Shown: positions 1-9,100 of the stretch, in pieces
How the letters are laid out: every line of letters starts with the position of its first letter
Numbering within the stretch: the stretch's first letter is position 1
Source: an uncultured Opitutia bacterium
Lineage (GTDB): Bacteria; Verrucomicrobiota; Verrucomicrobiia; Opitutales; Opitutaceae
Direction: 5' to 3'
Assembly (NCBI GenBank): GCA_903825285.1
Contig: CAIJZY010000046.1
Location: 1 to 64,000, forward strand
DNA length: 64,000 nucleotides
Program-made: the position numbers and the translations under genes
Notes under the pieces: model-generated
The model's database searches: none
What the model was told of the DNA's origin: nothing
What the model saw: the letters and a program-made list of their open reading frames with translations, nothing else

Positions 1-67
1 CTGCCGACCCCGCCTTCGTTCGAGAGACCAGGCGGGCGATGAGGCGGGGTCGGCGACCCCGCCCTAC
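1..67. repeat. GC-rich palindromic intergenic repeat, copy 1
   Basis: The stretch carries GCCGACCCCGCCT near position 3 and its complement at 41-53, followed directly by GACCCCGCCCTAC, so it is an inverted pair around a spacer of about 25 bases. The inner unit AGGCGGGGTCGGCGACCCC is itself nearly self-complementary. The same architecture with a different spacer recurs at 58463-58536. It may be cut by the window start. A REP-like dispersed element is the best description; a terminator role is possible. Confidence 0.7.
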
Positions 68-85
68 ATTGTTGAGAGCGGAAGA

Positions 86-2104
86 ATGTTCGGGCAGTTT
101 CGGGTGGACGCGCCGCGCCGGTCCGCAACCATGCGCGCAACCCCCTTGCCCATGCCCCATCGCATCGTGCCTCCGTTGATGGCCCTGTCGGCGCTGAGCG
201 TGCCGGCCGTGGCCCAGGACTACCCGGTGCAGCCCGTGCCGTTCACCGCCGTGCGCGTCACGGGCGGCTTCTGGCAGGTGCGGCAGGAGGTCAACCGCAC
301 CGTGACCGTGCCCTTCGGGCTCCAGCAGTGCGAGGAGACCTTCCGCCTGCGCAACTTCGACCTCGCGGCCGAGACCATGCGCCGGCGCGCGGCGGGCGAG
401 AAGACGTTCCAGAACAAGCCGGCGACGATCTACCCGTTCGACGACTCCGACGTCTACAAGGTGATCGAGGGCGCGGCCTACACCCTCAGCACCACGCCGG
501 ACGCAGCGCTTGAGGCGAAGGTGGACGCGTGCATCGCGCGCATCGCCGCGGCGCAGGAGCCCGACGGCTACCTCTACACCTTCCGCACGATGCACCCGGA
601 CACGCCGGCGCACGAGTGGATCAACCAGAAGCGCTGGCTGAACGACCCGGGCCTGAGCCACGAGCTCTACGACCTCGGCCACATGTACGAGGCGGGCGTC
701 GCCTACTACCAGGCGACGGGCAAGCGCGCGTTCCTCGACGTCTGCCTGCGCAGCGCCGAGCTCGTCTGGAAGGATTTCGGCGACCGCAAGCTGCGCATTG
801 CGCCGGGCCACCAGGTCATCGAGATGGGCCTCGCGAAGCTCTACCGCGTGACCGGCGACGCGCGCTGGCTCCAGCTGGCGCAGATCTTCCTCGAGGCGCG
901 CGGGCCGGGCGGCAAGGCCTACAGCCAGCAGCATGAGCTGGTGGTCAACCAGACCGAGGCGGTCGGCCACGCCGTGCGGGCCAACTACATGTACGCGGGC
1001 ATGGCGGACGTCGCGGCCCTGACCGGCGACGCCCGCTACGTCCACGCGATCACGAAGATCTGGGAGAGCGCCGCCAACCGGAAGCTGTATCTCACCGGCG
1101 GCGTCGGCGCGAAGCGCGACGGCGAGGCCTACGGGGCGGACTACGAGCTCCCGAACGACGGCTACAACGAGACCTGCGCGGCGATCGCGTTCATGATGTG
1201 GAACCACCGGATGTTCCTGCTGACGGGCGACGCCAAGTACCTCGATGTGCTGGAACGCACCTGCTTCAACGGCTTCATCAGCGGCGCTTCGCTCACCGGT
1301 GACCGGTTCTTCTACCCGAACCCGCTGGCCTACGACGGCGCGGCCAAGTTCAACCACGGCTACGCGGGACGCGCGCCCTGGTTCGGTTGCGCCTGCTGCC
1401 CGCCGAACCTGATGCGGACCACCGCGGCGCTCACGGGCTATTTCTACGCCGTGCGCGACCGGTCGCTCTTCGTGAACTTCTTCGCGCAGAGCGAGGGCAC
1501 GGTGACGATCGCGGGCCAGCCGGTGAAGCTGCGGCAGGAGACGGACTATCCCTGGCAGGGCCGCGTGCGCCTGACGGTGAGCCCGGCCGCGCCGGCGACC
1601 TTCGCGCTCCGCGTGCGGATCCCGGGCTGGGTGCGCGGGCAGCCGGTGCCGTCGGACCTCTATGCCTACGATGACCCCGCGCCGGCGGCGTGGACCCTGC
1701 GCGTGGCCGGCCAGCCGGTGACGCCGGTGCTGGAGCAGGGCTTTGCCGTGATCAGCCGCGAATGGAAGGCCGGCGACGTGGTCGAGCTGGACCTGCCGAT
1801 GCCCGTGCGGCGCGTGCACGGCAACGCGAAGATCGCGGCCGTGCGGGGCGACGTCGCCCTCGAGCGCGGGCCGGTGCTCTACTGCGTGGAGGGCGTGGAC
1901 AGCAACACCGCGCCGGGCGTGATTACACTCTCGGCCGGGGCCAAGATCGAGGCCCATGCCGAGCCCAAGCTGCTTGGCGGCGTGACGACTTTGACGGTCT
2001 CCGACGGACCGAAGGAGAAATTCACCGCCATCCCGTATTACGCCTGGGACAACCGCGGCCTCACGCCGATGGCGGTGTGGTTCAAGCGCGCGGAGCAGCA
2101 GTAG
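86..2104 (+). CDS. GH127 beta-L-arabinofuranosidase-like glycoside hydrolase, secreted
   Basis: Glycoside hydrolase of the GH127 (DUF1680) family, whose characterised members remove terminal beta-L-arabinofuranose from plant-type glycans. The family's zinc/nucleophile residues are visible: Glu362-Thr-Cys364 and the Cys437-Cys438 pair in the motif CACCPPN. In GH127 the first cysteine of such a pair is the nucleophile. A hydrophobic stretch ending in PAVAQ near residue 44 looks like a signal peptide. The first ATG (86) leaves a long N-region; ATG at 131 or 152 would give a more normal signal and may be the true start. The gene stands alone, convergent with recQ, and is followed by a long inverted repeat. 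Confidence 0.85.
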   Translation: MFGQFRVDAPRRSATMRATPLPMPHRIVPPLMALSALSVPAVAQDYPVQPVPFTAVRVTGGFWQVRQEVNRTVTVPFGLQQCEETFRLRNFDLAAETMRRRAAGEKTFQNKPATIYPFDDSDVYKVIEGAAYTLSTTPDAALEAKVDACIARIAAAQEPDGYLYTFRTMHPDTPAHEWINQKRWLNDPGLSHELYDLGHMYEAGVAYYQATGKRAFLDVCLRSAELVWKDFGDRKLRIAPGHQVIEMGLAKLYRVTGDARWLQLAQIFLEARGPGGKAYSQQHELVVNQTEAVGHAVRANYMYAGMADVAALTGDARYVHAITKIWESAANRKLYLTGGVGAKRDGEAYGADYELPNDGYNETCAAIAFMMWNHRMFLLTGDAKYLDVLERTCFNGFISGASLTGDRFFYPNPLAYDGAAKFNHGYAGRAPWFGCACCPPNLMRTTAALTGYFYAVRDRSLFVNFFAQSEGTVTIAGQPVKLRQETDYPWQGRVRLTVSPAAPATFALRVRIPGWVRGQPVPSDLYAYDDPAPAAWTLRVAGQPVTPVLEQGFAVISREWKAGDVVELDLPMPVRRVHGNAKIAAVRGDVALERGPVLYCVEGVDSNTAPGVITLSAGAKIEAHAEPKLLGGVTTLTVSDGPKEKFTAIPYYAWDNRGLTPMAVWFKRAEQQ

Positions 2105-2113
2105 CGTAGCTCA

Positions 2114-2275
2114 CCACGAAGCGCACGAAGGTCACGAAGCCCAGGCTTCGCGTGCTTAGCGGGCTTCGCGAAAATCCGGATCGGCTGCCAATCCAGTTTC
2201 ACCGCCAAGATCGCCAAGACCGCTAAGCCCAAGCAGCTGAAGGCTCGGGCTTCGTGGCCTTCGTGTGCTTCGTGG
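2114..2275. repeat. Long inverted repeat (CACGAAG family) between convergent genes
   Basis: The arms 2114-2142 and 2247-2275 are 29 bases each and complementary except at two positions; both are built from CACGAAG-type heptamers. Inside lies a small hairpin at 2135-2150 and a GCCAAG-rich segment. It sits between the GH127 stop and the recQ stop, so it could work as a bidirectional terminator, or be a non-coding mobile repeat. Confidence 0.75.
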
Positions 2276-2294
2276 TAAAACTAATCCGTCCGCT

Positions 2295-4130
2295 CTACGC
2301 GAACGCCTGCCGCGAGTTTGTCGCCAGGTAGAGGGCGATCTCGGTTGCGAAGGCCTCGCCGAACTCGGCGCGCTTCTTCTCGCCCATGCCCGGGATGCCC
2401 TCCATCGCGTCGGCCGTGGCCGGGTAGTACCGGGCCATGGCCCTGAGCGTGGTGTCGCCGAAGACGATGTAGGCCGGCACGCGGCGCTCGTCGGCGAGCC
2501 GCTTGCGCAGCGCGCGCAGGCGCTCGAAGAGGATCTCGTCGCACTCGATGTCGCCCTCGCGGCGGGCCACGCGCCGGGCCTTGGGCAGGGCCATCGGCTT
2601 GGTGAGCGTGACCGCCGTGCGGTCCTTGAGCAGCGCGGCGCCCTCGGGCGTGAGCTCGAGCGTGGCGAACTCGCCCTCGGCCACGGCGACGTAGCCCAGG
2701 CGCATCAGCTCGCGGCCGATCGCGGCCCACTGCGGGCGCGTGAACTCGCGGCCGATGCCGTAGGTCGAGAGCCGGTCATGGCCCCAGCGGCGCACCTTCT
2801 CGGTCTCCGCGCCGGTGAGGACCTCGATGAGGTGGTTGAGGCCGACGCTGAAGCCGCTGTGCCGGGTGACGCGGTAGACGCAGGAGAGGAACTTCTGTGC
2901 CGCGACCGTGCCGTCGTAGGTCTCGCGCGGCTCGAGGCAGTTGTCGCACGCCCCGCAGTTGTCCAGCGGGAACGTCTCGCCGAAGTACGCCAGCAGCTCG
3001 GCGCGGCGGCACCCGGCGCTCTCGGCGTAGTGGACGATCTGCCGGAGCTGCGCGCGGGCGACCTGCTGCTCCTGCTCGTCCGTGATCTCGTCGAGGAAGT
3101 GGGTCTGCTTCGCGATGTCCCCGGCGCTGAACAGCAGCAGGCAGTCGCCCGGCAGCCCGTCGCGGCCGGCGCGGCCGGTCTCCTGGTAATAGCCCTCGAT
3201 GTTCTTGGGCAGGTCGTGGTGGATGATCCACCGGACGTTGGGCTTGTTGATGCCCATGCCGAAGGCGATCGTGGCGCAGATGATGCGGACGTCGTCGCGG
3301 AGGAAGGCCTCCTGGTTGGCGGCGCGCTCCTCGCCGGTGAGGCCGGCGTGGTAGGGCCGCGCCGCGAAGCCCCGGCCGGCCAGCGTCTCGGCGACGCGCT
3401 CGGCGGTCGCGCGGCTGGCGCAGTAGATGATGCCGCTCTCATGCTCGCGCAGGCGGACGAACGCGATGATCTGCTTCAGGGGCTCGTCCTTGGGGACGAC
3501 CCGGTAGGTGAGGTTCGGCCGGTTGAAGCTCGCGACGAAGGTGGCGGGTTCGCGGAGCTGGAGGTGGGTGATGATGTCGCCGCGGACGCGCCCGGTGGCG
3601 GTCGCGGTGAGGGCCATGAGGGGGACGCCGGGCAGCGCGGCCCGGAGCTGGGCGAGCTGGCGGTACTCGGGACGGAAATCGTGGCCCCACTCGGAGACGC
3701 AGTGGGCCTCGTCGATCGCGAGGCAGGCGACGTTCCAGGCCTTCAGGTTCTCGCTCCAGCCCTCGAGCATGAGCCGCTCCGGCGCGGCGTAGAGGAGCTT
3801 GTACTCGCCGCGGTGCAGCCCGCGCAGGCGCGCGCGCGACTCGTCGGCGCCGAGCGTGGAGTTGAGGAACGTGGCGGCGACACCGCTGGCCTGCAGGGCG
3901 TCCACCTGGTCCTTCATCAGGGCGATCAGCGGCGACACGACCACGGTGAGCCCGGGGCGGGCCAGGGCGGGCAGCTGGAAGCAGAGGGACTTGCCGCCGC
4001 CCGTGGGGAGCAGCGCGAAGACATCCTGCCCGGCGAGGGTGGCCGCGATGATCTCGCGCTGGAGCGGGCGGAACGTGGTGTAGCCGAACGTGCGTTTCAG
4101 CAGAACGGAAAGATCGGGCGCGTCGGGCAT
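2295..4130 (-). CDS. recQ: ATP-dependent DNA helicase RecQ
   Basis: Superfamily 2 3'-5' DNA helicase acting in recombination and restart of stalled forks. The 611-residue protein has every expected part: Walker A TGGGKS at residues 43-48, DEAH at 140-143, helicase motif VI around QETGRAGRDG (316-325), the RQC zinc site Cys374/Cys392/Cys395/Cys398, a winged helix, and a C-terminal HRDC domain from about residue 525. Length and order match bacterial RecQ. The next gene upstream on the same strand (membrane protein, stop at 4206) is 75 bases away, so cotranscription is possible but not shown. Confidence 0.97.
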   Translation of the reverse strand: MPDAPDLSVLLKRTFGYTTFRPLQREIIAATLAGQDVFALLPTGGGKSLCFQLPALARPGLTVVVSPLIALMKDQVDALQASGVAATFLNSTLGADESRARLRGLHRGEYKLLYAAPERLMLEGWSENLKAWNVACLAIDEAHCVSEWGHDFRPEYRQLAQLRAALPGVPLMALTATATGRVRGDIITHLQLREPATFVASFNRPNLTYRVVPKDEPLKQIIAFVRLREHESGIIYCASRATAERVAETLAGRGFAARPYHAGLTGEERAANQEAFLRDDVRIICATIAFGMGINKPNVRWIIHHDLPKNIEGYYQETGRAGRDGLPGDCLLLFSAGDIAKQTHFLDEITDEQEQQVARAQLRQIVHYAESAGCRRAELLAYFGETFPLDNCGACDNCLEPRETYDGTVAAQKFLSCVYRVTRHSGFSVGLNHLIEVLTGAETEKVRRWGHDRLSTYGIGREFTRPQWAAIGRELMRLGYVAVAEGEFATLELTPEGAALLKDRTAVTLTKPMALPKARRVARREGDIECDEILFERLRALRKRLADERRVPAYIVFGDTTLRAMARYYPATADAMEGIPGMGEKKRAEFGEAFATEIALYLATNSRQAFA

Positions 4131-4205
4131 GAAGGCGCTCGATTACGCGCGACGCGCGTCCGGGTGCACGGAAAAACGGCGGTGGTGAGCAAGAAACCGC
4201 GCGGC

Positions 4206-5816
4206 TCAGCTGCCGTCGGGCCGCGCCCGGGCCGACGGCGCGTCGGGGAACGGCTCGCGTCCGCGGACCGCCTCCGGCCCGCCGCGCACCGGCCGGGCGA
4301 GGCCGGCCGGCGCCAGCCCGGCGGTGCGCACCAGAACCGAGGCGAGCGGATCGGTGTAGACGAGGGTCCAGCCGGCCGCGCGGAGGCGGGGCACGGCGGC
4401 ACCGCTGGTGGGCAGCAGCGCAACCTCGGCGCGGGCGAGGTCGAGCACGGCCGGATCGACCGGCTCGCCCCGATAAAACCGCCAGTGCGCGTCGATCAGC
4501 GCGCGCGAATAGACCGTGTCGAGGCGGCCGTCGAACGAGACGGGGTTGCGCGGCAGTGCCCACAGCGCCTGCTGGCCCCAGTCGAAGAACACGAGCAGGT
4601 TGCCGTCCACCGGATGCTCCTCGAGAAACCGCAGCGCGGCGCAGGGAAACTGGTCACGCTCCACCTCGATGGACCATGGACGCTCCCGCGGCGCGCGCAC
4701 GCTGGCGCCGAGCGCGGCCGCGGCGCCGGCCAGCAGCAGCACGGAGAGGACCACGCGCCCCGCGGCGGACTCGGCGGCGGCGACCAGGCCGGCGGCGTGC
4801 GGCCGGAGCCGGCGCAGCAGGTCGAGCAGGTGCGGGGGGGTGAGGACGAGGTTGGCCAGGCCGAACAGCGGGAGGTGGCGCTGGTGCCGGGCGGCCATCA
4901 CGAGCAGGACCGCCAGCACGGCGGCCTCCCAGGCGGGACGCTCGCGCCGGCTCAGGAACCAGGCGACGACGCTGACTGCTGCCGTGAACCAGAAGAGCGC
5001 GTGGGCCGGATCGAGCGGCGTGGGCCGCCATTCCGTGATCTCCGGCCGCAGGTAGCCGACGGAGGCGACGAGCCAGCGCAGGCTCGCCGCCCCCCACGGC
5101 GTAACCAAGGCGGCGGCCGCGCAGAGGACGAGGGCGGCCGCGAACCACGCGGCGGCGCGGCGCGGCGCGGCGGAAACAAGCAGGCGGGTGAGTCCGCGGG
5201 GCAGCGCGCGCTGGAGCAGCGTCGCGACCGCGGCGACGGCGAGCAGCAGGAGCCCGGCGAGGACGCCGCCGTGCGTGTTGATCCAGACGAGGCTCAGGGC
5301 CGGCAGGGCGAGCAGCGGCCAGCGTCGTCCCGCGTAGAGCCGGCGCATGAGCCCCAGCTGCACGACCAGCGCGAACATCGTGAACAGCTGCGGCCGCGCG
5401 GAAAACCCGAGGGCGATGGCGTTGGTGGACACGGCCAGCAGCGCCGCGGCGGCCGCGCCGGCGCCGGGCTCGTGGACGACCCGGCGCGCCTCGCGCAGCG
5501 CGAGGCCGAGGGTGGCGGCGGCCGCGCCCACGGCGAGCAGCCAGAGGCCGGTGCCGCCCGCGATCCGGTGGGCTGCGCCCAGCGCGGCCTCGGCCAGCAC
5601 CTCGTGGTTGAGCCAGGGCGCGCCACCGGCGGTCCAGCTGAACGGATCGGATTTCTCCACGTGGCCGAGGGCGAGCATCCGCTGGCCGTACAGCACGTGG
5701 CCCCAGAGGTCGTTGTCCGCGGTGTTATCGGAGACCCGCCACCAGGCGAATGCGCCGACCGCGAGGAAGAATGCCAGCGGCAGCAGGCGTGGAAACGGTT
5801 TGGCCACGGACGTCAC
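4206..5816 (-). CDS. Polytopic membrane protein of unknown function
   Basis: A 536-residue protein with a hydrophobic N-terminus and about ten or more predicted membrane segments, very rich in Ala and Leu. Near residues 32-40 it has DNDLWGHVLYG, followed by a DPFSW element and a WLNHE element. This acidic/aromatic loop recalls the first extracytoplasmic loop of GT-C type glycosyltransferases and of related uncharacterised proteins. The C-terminal 150 residues are soluble-looking (DWGQQALWALPRNPVSFDGR). I do not recognise a characterised homologue; a lipid- or polysaccharide-linked role is only an inference from the loop. Confidence 0.7.
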   Translation of the reverse strand: MTSVAKPFPRLLPLAFFLAVGAFAWWRVSDNTADNDLWGHVLYGQRMLALGHVEKSDPFSWTAGGAPWLNHEVLAEAALGAAHRIAGGTGLWLLAVGAAAATLGLALREARRVVHEPGAGAAAAALLAVSTNAIALGFSARPQLFTMFALVVQLGLMRRLYAGRRWPLLALPALSLVWINTHGGVLAGLLLLAVAAVATLLQRALPRGLTRLLVSAAPRRAAAWFAAALVLCAAAALVTPWGAASLRWLVASVGYLRPEITEWRPTPLDPAHALFWFTAAVSVVAWFLSRRERPAWEAAVLAVLLVMAARHQRHLPLFGLANLVLTPPHLLDLLRRLRPHAAGLVAAAESAAGRVVLSVLLLAGAAAALGASVRAPRERPWSIEVERDQFPCAALRFLEEHPVDGNLLVFFDWGQQALWALPRNPVSFDGRLDTVYSRALIDAHWRFYRGEPVDPAVLDLARAEVALLPTSGAAVPRLRAAGWTLVYTDPLASVLVRTAGLAPAGLARPVRGGPEAVRGREPFPDAPSARARPDGS

Positions 5817-5858
5817 GGTGAAGGGGATAGCCCCGGGATCACGAGCGTGACGCCAGCC

Positions 5859-6986
5859 TCACGGTTTCCGCAATCCCAAGAACCGGGCCAGGGCCTCGAC
5901 CGCCGGGGCCGTGCGGTGGCCGCGCCGGGCGCTGCGCGAGACGACGGCCAGCCGGCGGCGGTCGCGGTCGGCCTTGGGGTCGACATAGCCGACCAGCTCG
6001 GTGCCGGCGAGGAGCGGGAGCGCATAGTAGCCGCGGACGCGCTTGGCGGGCGGCGTGTAGACCTCCCAGATGTAGTCATAGTCCCACAGCGCGAGGGTCA
6101 GGCGCCGGTCGTAGATCAGCGGGTCCAGGGGCGCGAGCAAGGTCGCGCCGGAGCTGGAAGATTGGAGATCGGAGCTGGCCGATTCGGCGGCATGCAAGAG
6201 CGGAAGGTCGGCCTTGAGCATGTGTAGCGGCGGGCAGCCCTCGATGCGCACGGCCTGGACCTCGTCGGCGACGAGGCCGAGCTCGTCGCGCCGGAGCGTC
6301 GCGAGGCGGCGCTGGCGGAGCTTGCCGAGGGCGATCCAGCGGGCGGTCTCCCGGGCCGACGGCGCGGGCCGGGCGAGCGTGGCGGCGGGCAGGACGCGCT
6401 CCGGCAGGTCGTAGAGCCGGCGGTTCTGGTCGCGGCCGGCGATGAGCACGCGGCCGTGGAAGAACATTTTCTGGAGCGTGGACTTGGCGAGCGTCATGGA
6501 GCCCCAGACGCGCCGGGCCTGGCGGCCGTCGTGGAAGTCCTCGGAGCCAAGCGGCCCGCGGGCCGCGAGCTCGGCGAGAATGTGCGGCGCGAGCGCGCGC
6601 TCGCGCGGCGTGAGCCGGCCGGACCAGGCGCCGGTCCGCTTCGTCCGGGCGTGCATGGCGGCGAGCAGGTGGGGCCAGGCGTCCAGCGGAAACGCCACGA
6701 GGACGTGCGTGTGCGGCAGGTGGTGCTCGAACGCGGTGCGCCGGGCGGCGGGCAGCGGCTTCGCGTCGCCGTGGAGATGGCGCATCAGGTCGCCCTCGCG
6801 GTAGCCGGCGACACGGGGGCGGAGGATGAGGTCGTGCATCCGGCCGCAGACGTTGATCGGGTCGATCTGGACGTAGCCGTGGTGGGCGAGGGCCGCGACG
6901 ACGTCGGGCACGGGCGCATCGAGCAGCAGCGCGCGGCGCAGGAAGCGGCGGGCGACGGGCGGCGGGACGGTCACGGCGGCGTTCAC
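5859..6986 (-). CDS. YcaQ/AlkZ-family winged-helix DNA glycosylase
   Basis: Member of the HTH_42 winged-helix family (YcaQ, AlkX, AlkZ), which unhooks or excises bulky and interstrand-crosslinked alkylated bases. The segment HHGYVQIDPINV (residues 35-46) contains the QID tripeptide at 40-42, equivalent to the Q-x-D catalytic motif of the YcaQ branch, whereas AlkZ has Q-x-Q. Later WDYDYIWEVYTP and RGYYALP are typical of the family's C-terminal part. Length 375 residues is normal. ATG at 6986 is preceded by a 190-base repeat-bearing gap. It is probably a lone DNA-repair gene. Confidence 0.88.
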   Translation of the reverse strand: MNAAVTVPPPVARRFLRRALLLDAPVPDVVAALAHHGYVQIDPINVCGRMHDLILRPRVAGYREGDLMRHLHGDAKPLPAARRTAFEHHLPHTHVLVAFPLDAWPHLLAAMHARTKRTGAWSGRLTPRERALAPHILAELAARGPLGSEDFHDGRQARRVWGSMTLAKSTLQKMFFHGRVLIAGRDQNRRLYDLPERVLPAATLARPAPSARETARWIALGKLRQRRLATLRRDELGLVADEVQAVRIEGCPPLHMLKADLPLLHAAESASSDLQSSSSGATLLAPLDPLIYDRRLTLALWDYDYIWEVYTPPAKRVRGYYALPLLAGTELVGYVDPKADRDRRRLAVVSRSARRGHRTAPAVEALARFLGLRKP

Positions 6987-7030
6987 GGCCGCCGATTGAG
7001 GCGAACGCCGCCGCCGGAGGGAAGAGGGAA

Positions 7031-7160
7031 AAACTGCGGGGGTTCGGATGAACGCCGTACGCCGAACGCCGAACGCCGAGGGATTGTCCTGCGGCGCAGC
7101 CGCGAGGTGAAATTGCCTTCGGCGTTGGGCGTTGGGCGTTCGAGGTTCGGCGTTCGCCCG
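7031..7160. repeat. Inverted repeat of CGAACGCC units
   Basis: Left arm at about 7046-7082 consists of tandem GAACGCC/GCCGAACGCCG units, and the right arm at about 7117-7157 carries the complementary GGCGTT/GGCGTTCG units. The spacer has a short GCGGCGCAGCCGC palindrome. It lies between the ycaQ-like start and the sigma factor stop. A related single-arm copy (CTCAACGCCGAACGCTCAACGCC) is found near 50890-50920. Confidence 0.6.
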
Positions 7161-7175
7161 GCTTTCGCGTGCGGC

Positions 7176-7931
7176 TCAGCACGCGGCGATGGCCGGGCGA
7201 CCGTAGCCCGGCCGCGCGAAGAGGAACCAGTCGGAGGGGGCGGCCTCGGGCGAGAACTCGGGGCAGGACTCGGCGAGGTGGGCGCGGAGGCTCTCGCGGG
7301 CGCGGGCGATGCGGCTCTTCACGGTGCCGACGTTGATGCCCAGCTCCTGGGCGATCTCCTCGTAGGAATGGTTGAGGAGGTTGCGCAGCGTCAGGATCTC
7401 GCGGTGCCGCGCATCGAGCTGCGCCATGCACGCCTCGATCAGCTGCGCGAACTCGCCGCTGGCGGCCTCCTGCGCGGGATCCTGGCCGACATCGGCCACG
7501 AGGTCGGCGAACGTGCCGCCGCCGTCGTCGCCCAGCGCGCAGTCCAGCGAGAGGGAGTCCTGGCGGCGGCGGCGGAAGAAATACCAGTAGCGGTTGCGCG
7601 CGAGGTTGACCGCGATGCGGTAGAGCCAGGTGGCGAGGGAGGAGTCGCCGCGGAAGCGGCCGAGCCCGCGGTGGGCGCGGATGAAGGTGTCCTGGGTGAT
7701 CTCCTCGGCGTCGGCGTGGTTGCGCAGCAGCCCGAGCGTGACGGTGAAGATCTTGGCGCGGTACCGCTCCATGATCGTGACGAAGACGGACTCGTCGCCG
7801 GCGTTGAAGCGCCGCACGAGCTCCGCGTCGATCACGGCCTCAGCGGCGGAGGCGGCGGGCTTGTCGGACGGCCGGGTGGCGGGACGGGTGGGCTTGCGGG
7901 ACGGACCGACGGGGGCGGAGGTGGTGGGCAT
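7176..7931 (-). CDS. RNA polymerase sigma factor, ECF type
   Basis: Sigma-70 family factor of the extracytoplasmic-function group. Region 2 is seen in the segment from VRRFNAGDESVF to ITQDTFIRAHRGLGRF and the WLYRIAVNLARNRYWYF motif, and region 4 in HREILTLRNLLNHSYEEIA followed by the recognition helix VGTVKSRIARARESLR. I chose ATG 7931 over 7979, because the Ala/Pro/Thr-rich leader is already long from there. A 25-residue tail follows region 4. No anti-sigma gene is adjacent, so its control is not visible. Confidence 0.9.
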   Translation of the reverse strand: MPTTSAPVGPSRKPTRPATRPSDKPAASAAEAVIDAELVRRFNAGDESVFVTIMERYRAKIFTVTLGLLRNHADAEEITQDTFIRAHRGLGRFRGDSSLATWLYRIAVNLARNRYWYFFRRRRQDSLSLDCALGDDGGGTFADLVADVGQDPAQEAASGEFAQLIEACMAQLDARHREILTLRNLLNHSYEEIAQELGINVGTVKSRIARARESLRAHLAESCPEFSPEAAPSDWFLFARPGYGRPAIAAC

Positions 7932-8254
7932 GGCGGGCGTCGAGGTTGAGGTGGCGGGACTGGCCCGCCGGTACCTCAATCCGTGCCACGCCCCCGCCTC
8001 ACCCGGGCAACCCGTTCGCCCGAGGCCGCTTAAAAATTATCCGACCGGCGATGTGAATTCGACGGGGCGTCTCGATCGTGCAAAACGAGCGACAGCGCTA
8101 CGGCCATCCGTGCAGAACGCGGTTCGTGGCGATGCCGGATTAGGCGCGAAGGCGCGAGGTCGCGAAGGTCGCGCAAAGACGGATTATCAGAACGCGGAGC
8201 CCTTTGCTCCGATCTTCGCGACCTCGCGCCTTCGCGCTTAATCCGAAGATTGGC
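7932..8254. other. Intergenic region with long inverted repeat
   Basis: This 323-base gap should contain the promoter of the sigma factor (the AT-rich GCTTAAAAATTATCC near 8030 is a candidate element). It also holds a strong inverted repeat whose arms are 8137-8177 and 8203-8244. The arms are complementary over about 40 bases with about four mismatches and contain GCGCGAAGGCGCGAGGTCG. The repeat ends 10 bases after the stop of the leftward permease gene, which suits a terminator for it. Confidence 0.7.
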
Positions 8255-9100
8255 TCAGCCCTTGATCGCGCCGGCGGAGAGGCCGCGGACGAAGAGGCGC
8301 ATCGTGAAGAGGAACACGATGATGAGCGGGATGGAGGCGACGAAGTAGGCGGCCATGATCTGGCCCCACTGCTTCACGTATTCGCCGTCGAGGTAGATGA
8401 GGCCGACGCCGAGGGTGAAGAGGTCCTGGTCGCGCAGCACGATCAGCGGCAGCAGGAAGTCGTTCCACATCCCGAGGAACGAGAGGATGGCGAGGGTGCC
8501 GATGATCGGGCCGGACATCGGGATGACGATGTTGATCACCTGCTGGAGGTGGGAGGCGCCGTCCATCTCGGCGGCCTCGAAGAGGTCGCGGGGCAGGTCC
8601 TCGATGAAGTTCCGCAGCACGAAAATGTTGAAGACCTGGCCGCCGGCGATGCCGACGAGGACGAGGGCCCAGAGCGTGTTGAGCAGCTTGAGGGACTTCA
8701 GGAGCATGAACAGCGGCGTGATGTTGACCACGCTGGGCATGAGCATGAGGGCGAGGAAGGCGGCCCAGAGCAGGCCGCTGAACGGCAGCTTGTGGCGGGC
8801 GAAGAAGTAGGCGCCGAGGATGGCGAGGAAGAGCGAGCAGACGGTGCCGGTGACGGCGACGAAGACCGTGTTGGCGATGTACGGGAGGATGAGGTGGAAG
8901 GCGAAGGACCAGTTCTCCCAGTGCCAGGCCAGCGGGTTGATCGGCAGCCAGGGCTGGCGGATGAAGGTGGCGTTGTCCTTGAACGACACCTGGAACATCA
9001 TGTAGAGCGGAAACAGCTCGATGCTGATGAAGCAGAGGATGAAGATGTGCTTCGACCAGTCGCGGCGCCAGGCGGAGGTGAGGGTGGGGGCGGTGCTCAT
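8255..9100 (-). CDS. ABC sugar transporter permease, MalG/UgpE type
   Basis: Inner-membrane permease of a carbohydrate-uptake ABC transporter (CUT1). It has six predicted membrane segments in 281 residues and the ATPase-contacting EAA loop seen as EAAEMDGASHLQQVINIVIP. The start overlaps the stop of the MalF-type permease by four bases (ATGA), so the two are translationally coupled. No solute-binding protein or ATPase gene lies beside them, so the other components must be encoded elsewhere. Confidence 0.93.
   Translation of the reverse strand: MSTAPTLTSAWRRDWSKHIFILCFISIELFPLYMMFQVSFKDNATFIRQPWLPINPLAWHWENWSFAFHLILPYIANTVFVAVTGTVCSLFLAILGAYFFARHKLPFSGLLWAAFLALMLMPSVVNITPLFMLLKSLKLLNTLWALVLVGIAGGQVFNIFVLRNFIEDLPRDLFEAAEMDGASHLQQVINIVIPMSGPIIGTLAILSFLGMWNDFLLPLIVLRDQDLFTLGVGLIYLDGEYVKQWGQIMAAYFVASIPLIIVFLFTMRLFVRGLSAGAIKG

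Noticed and set aside
2265-6227. A 1320-residue open frame on the plus strand
   Set aside because: It runs antisense through recQ and the membrane protein gene, is composed mainly of Arg, Ala, Gly, Glu and Asp, and has no domain pattern. Long antisense frames are expected at this GC content.
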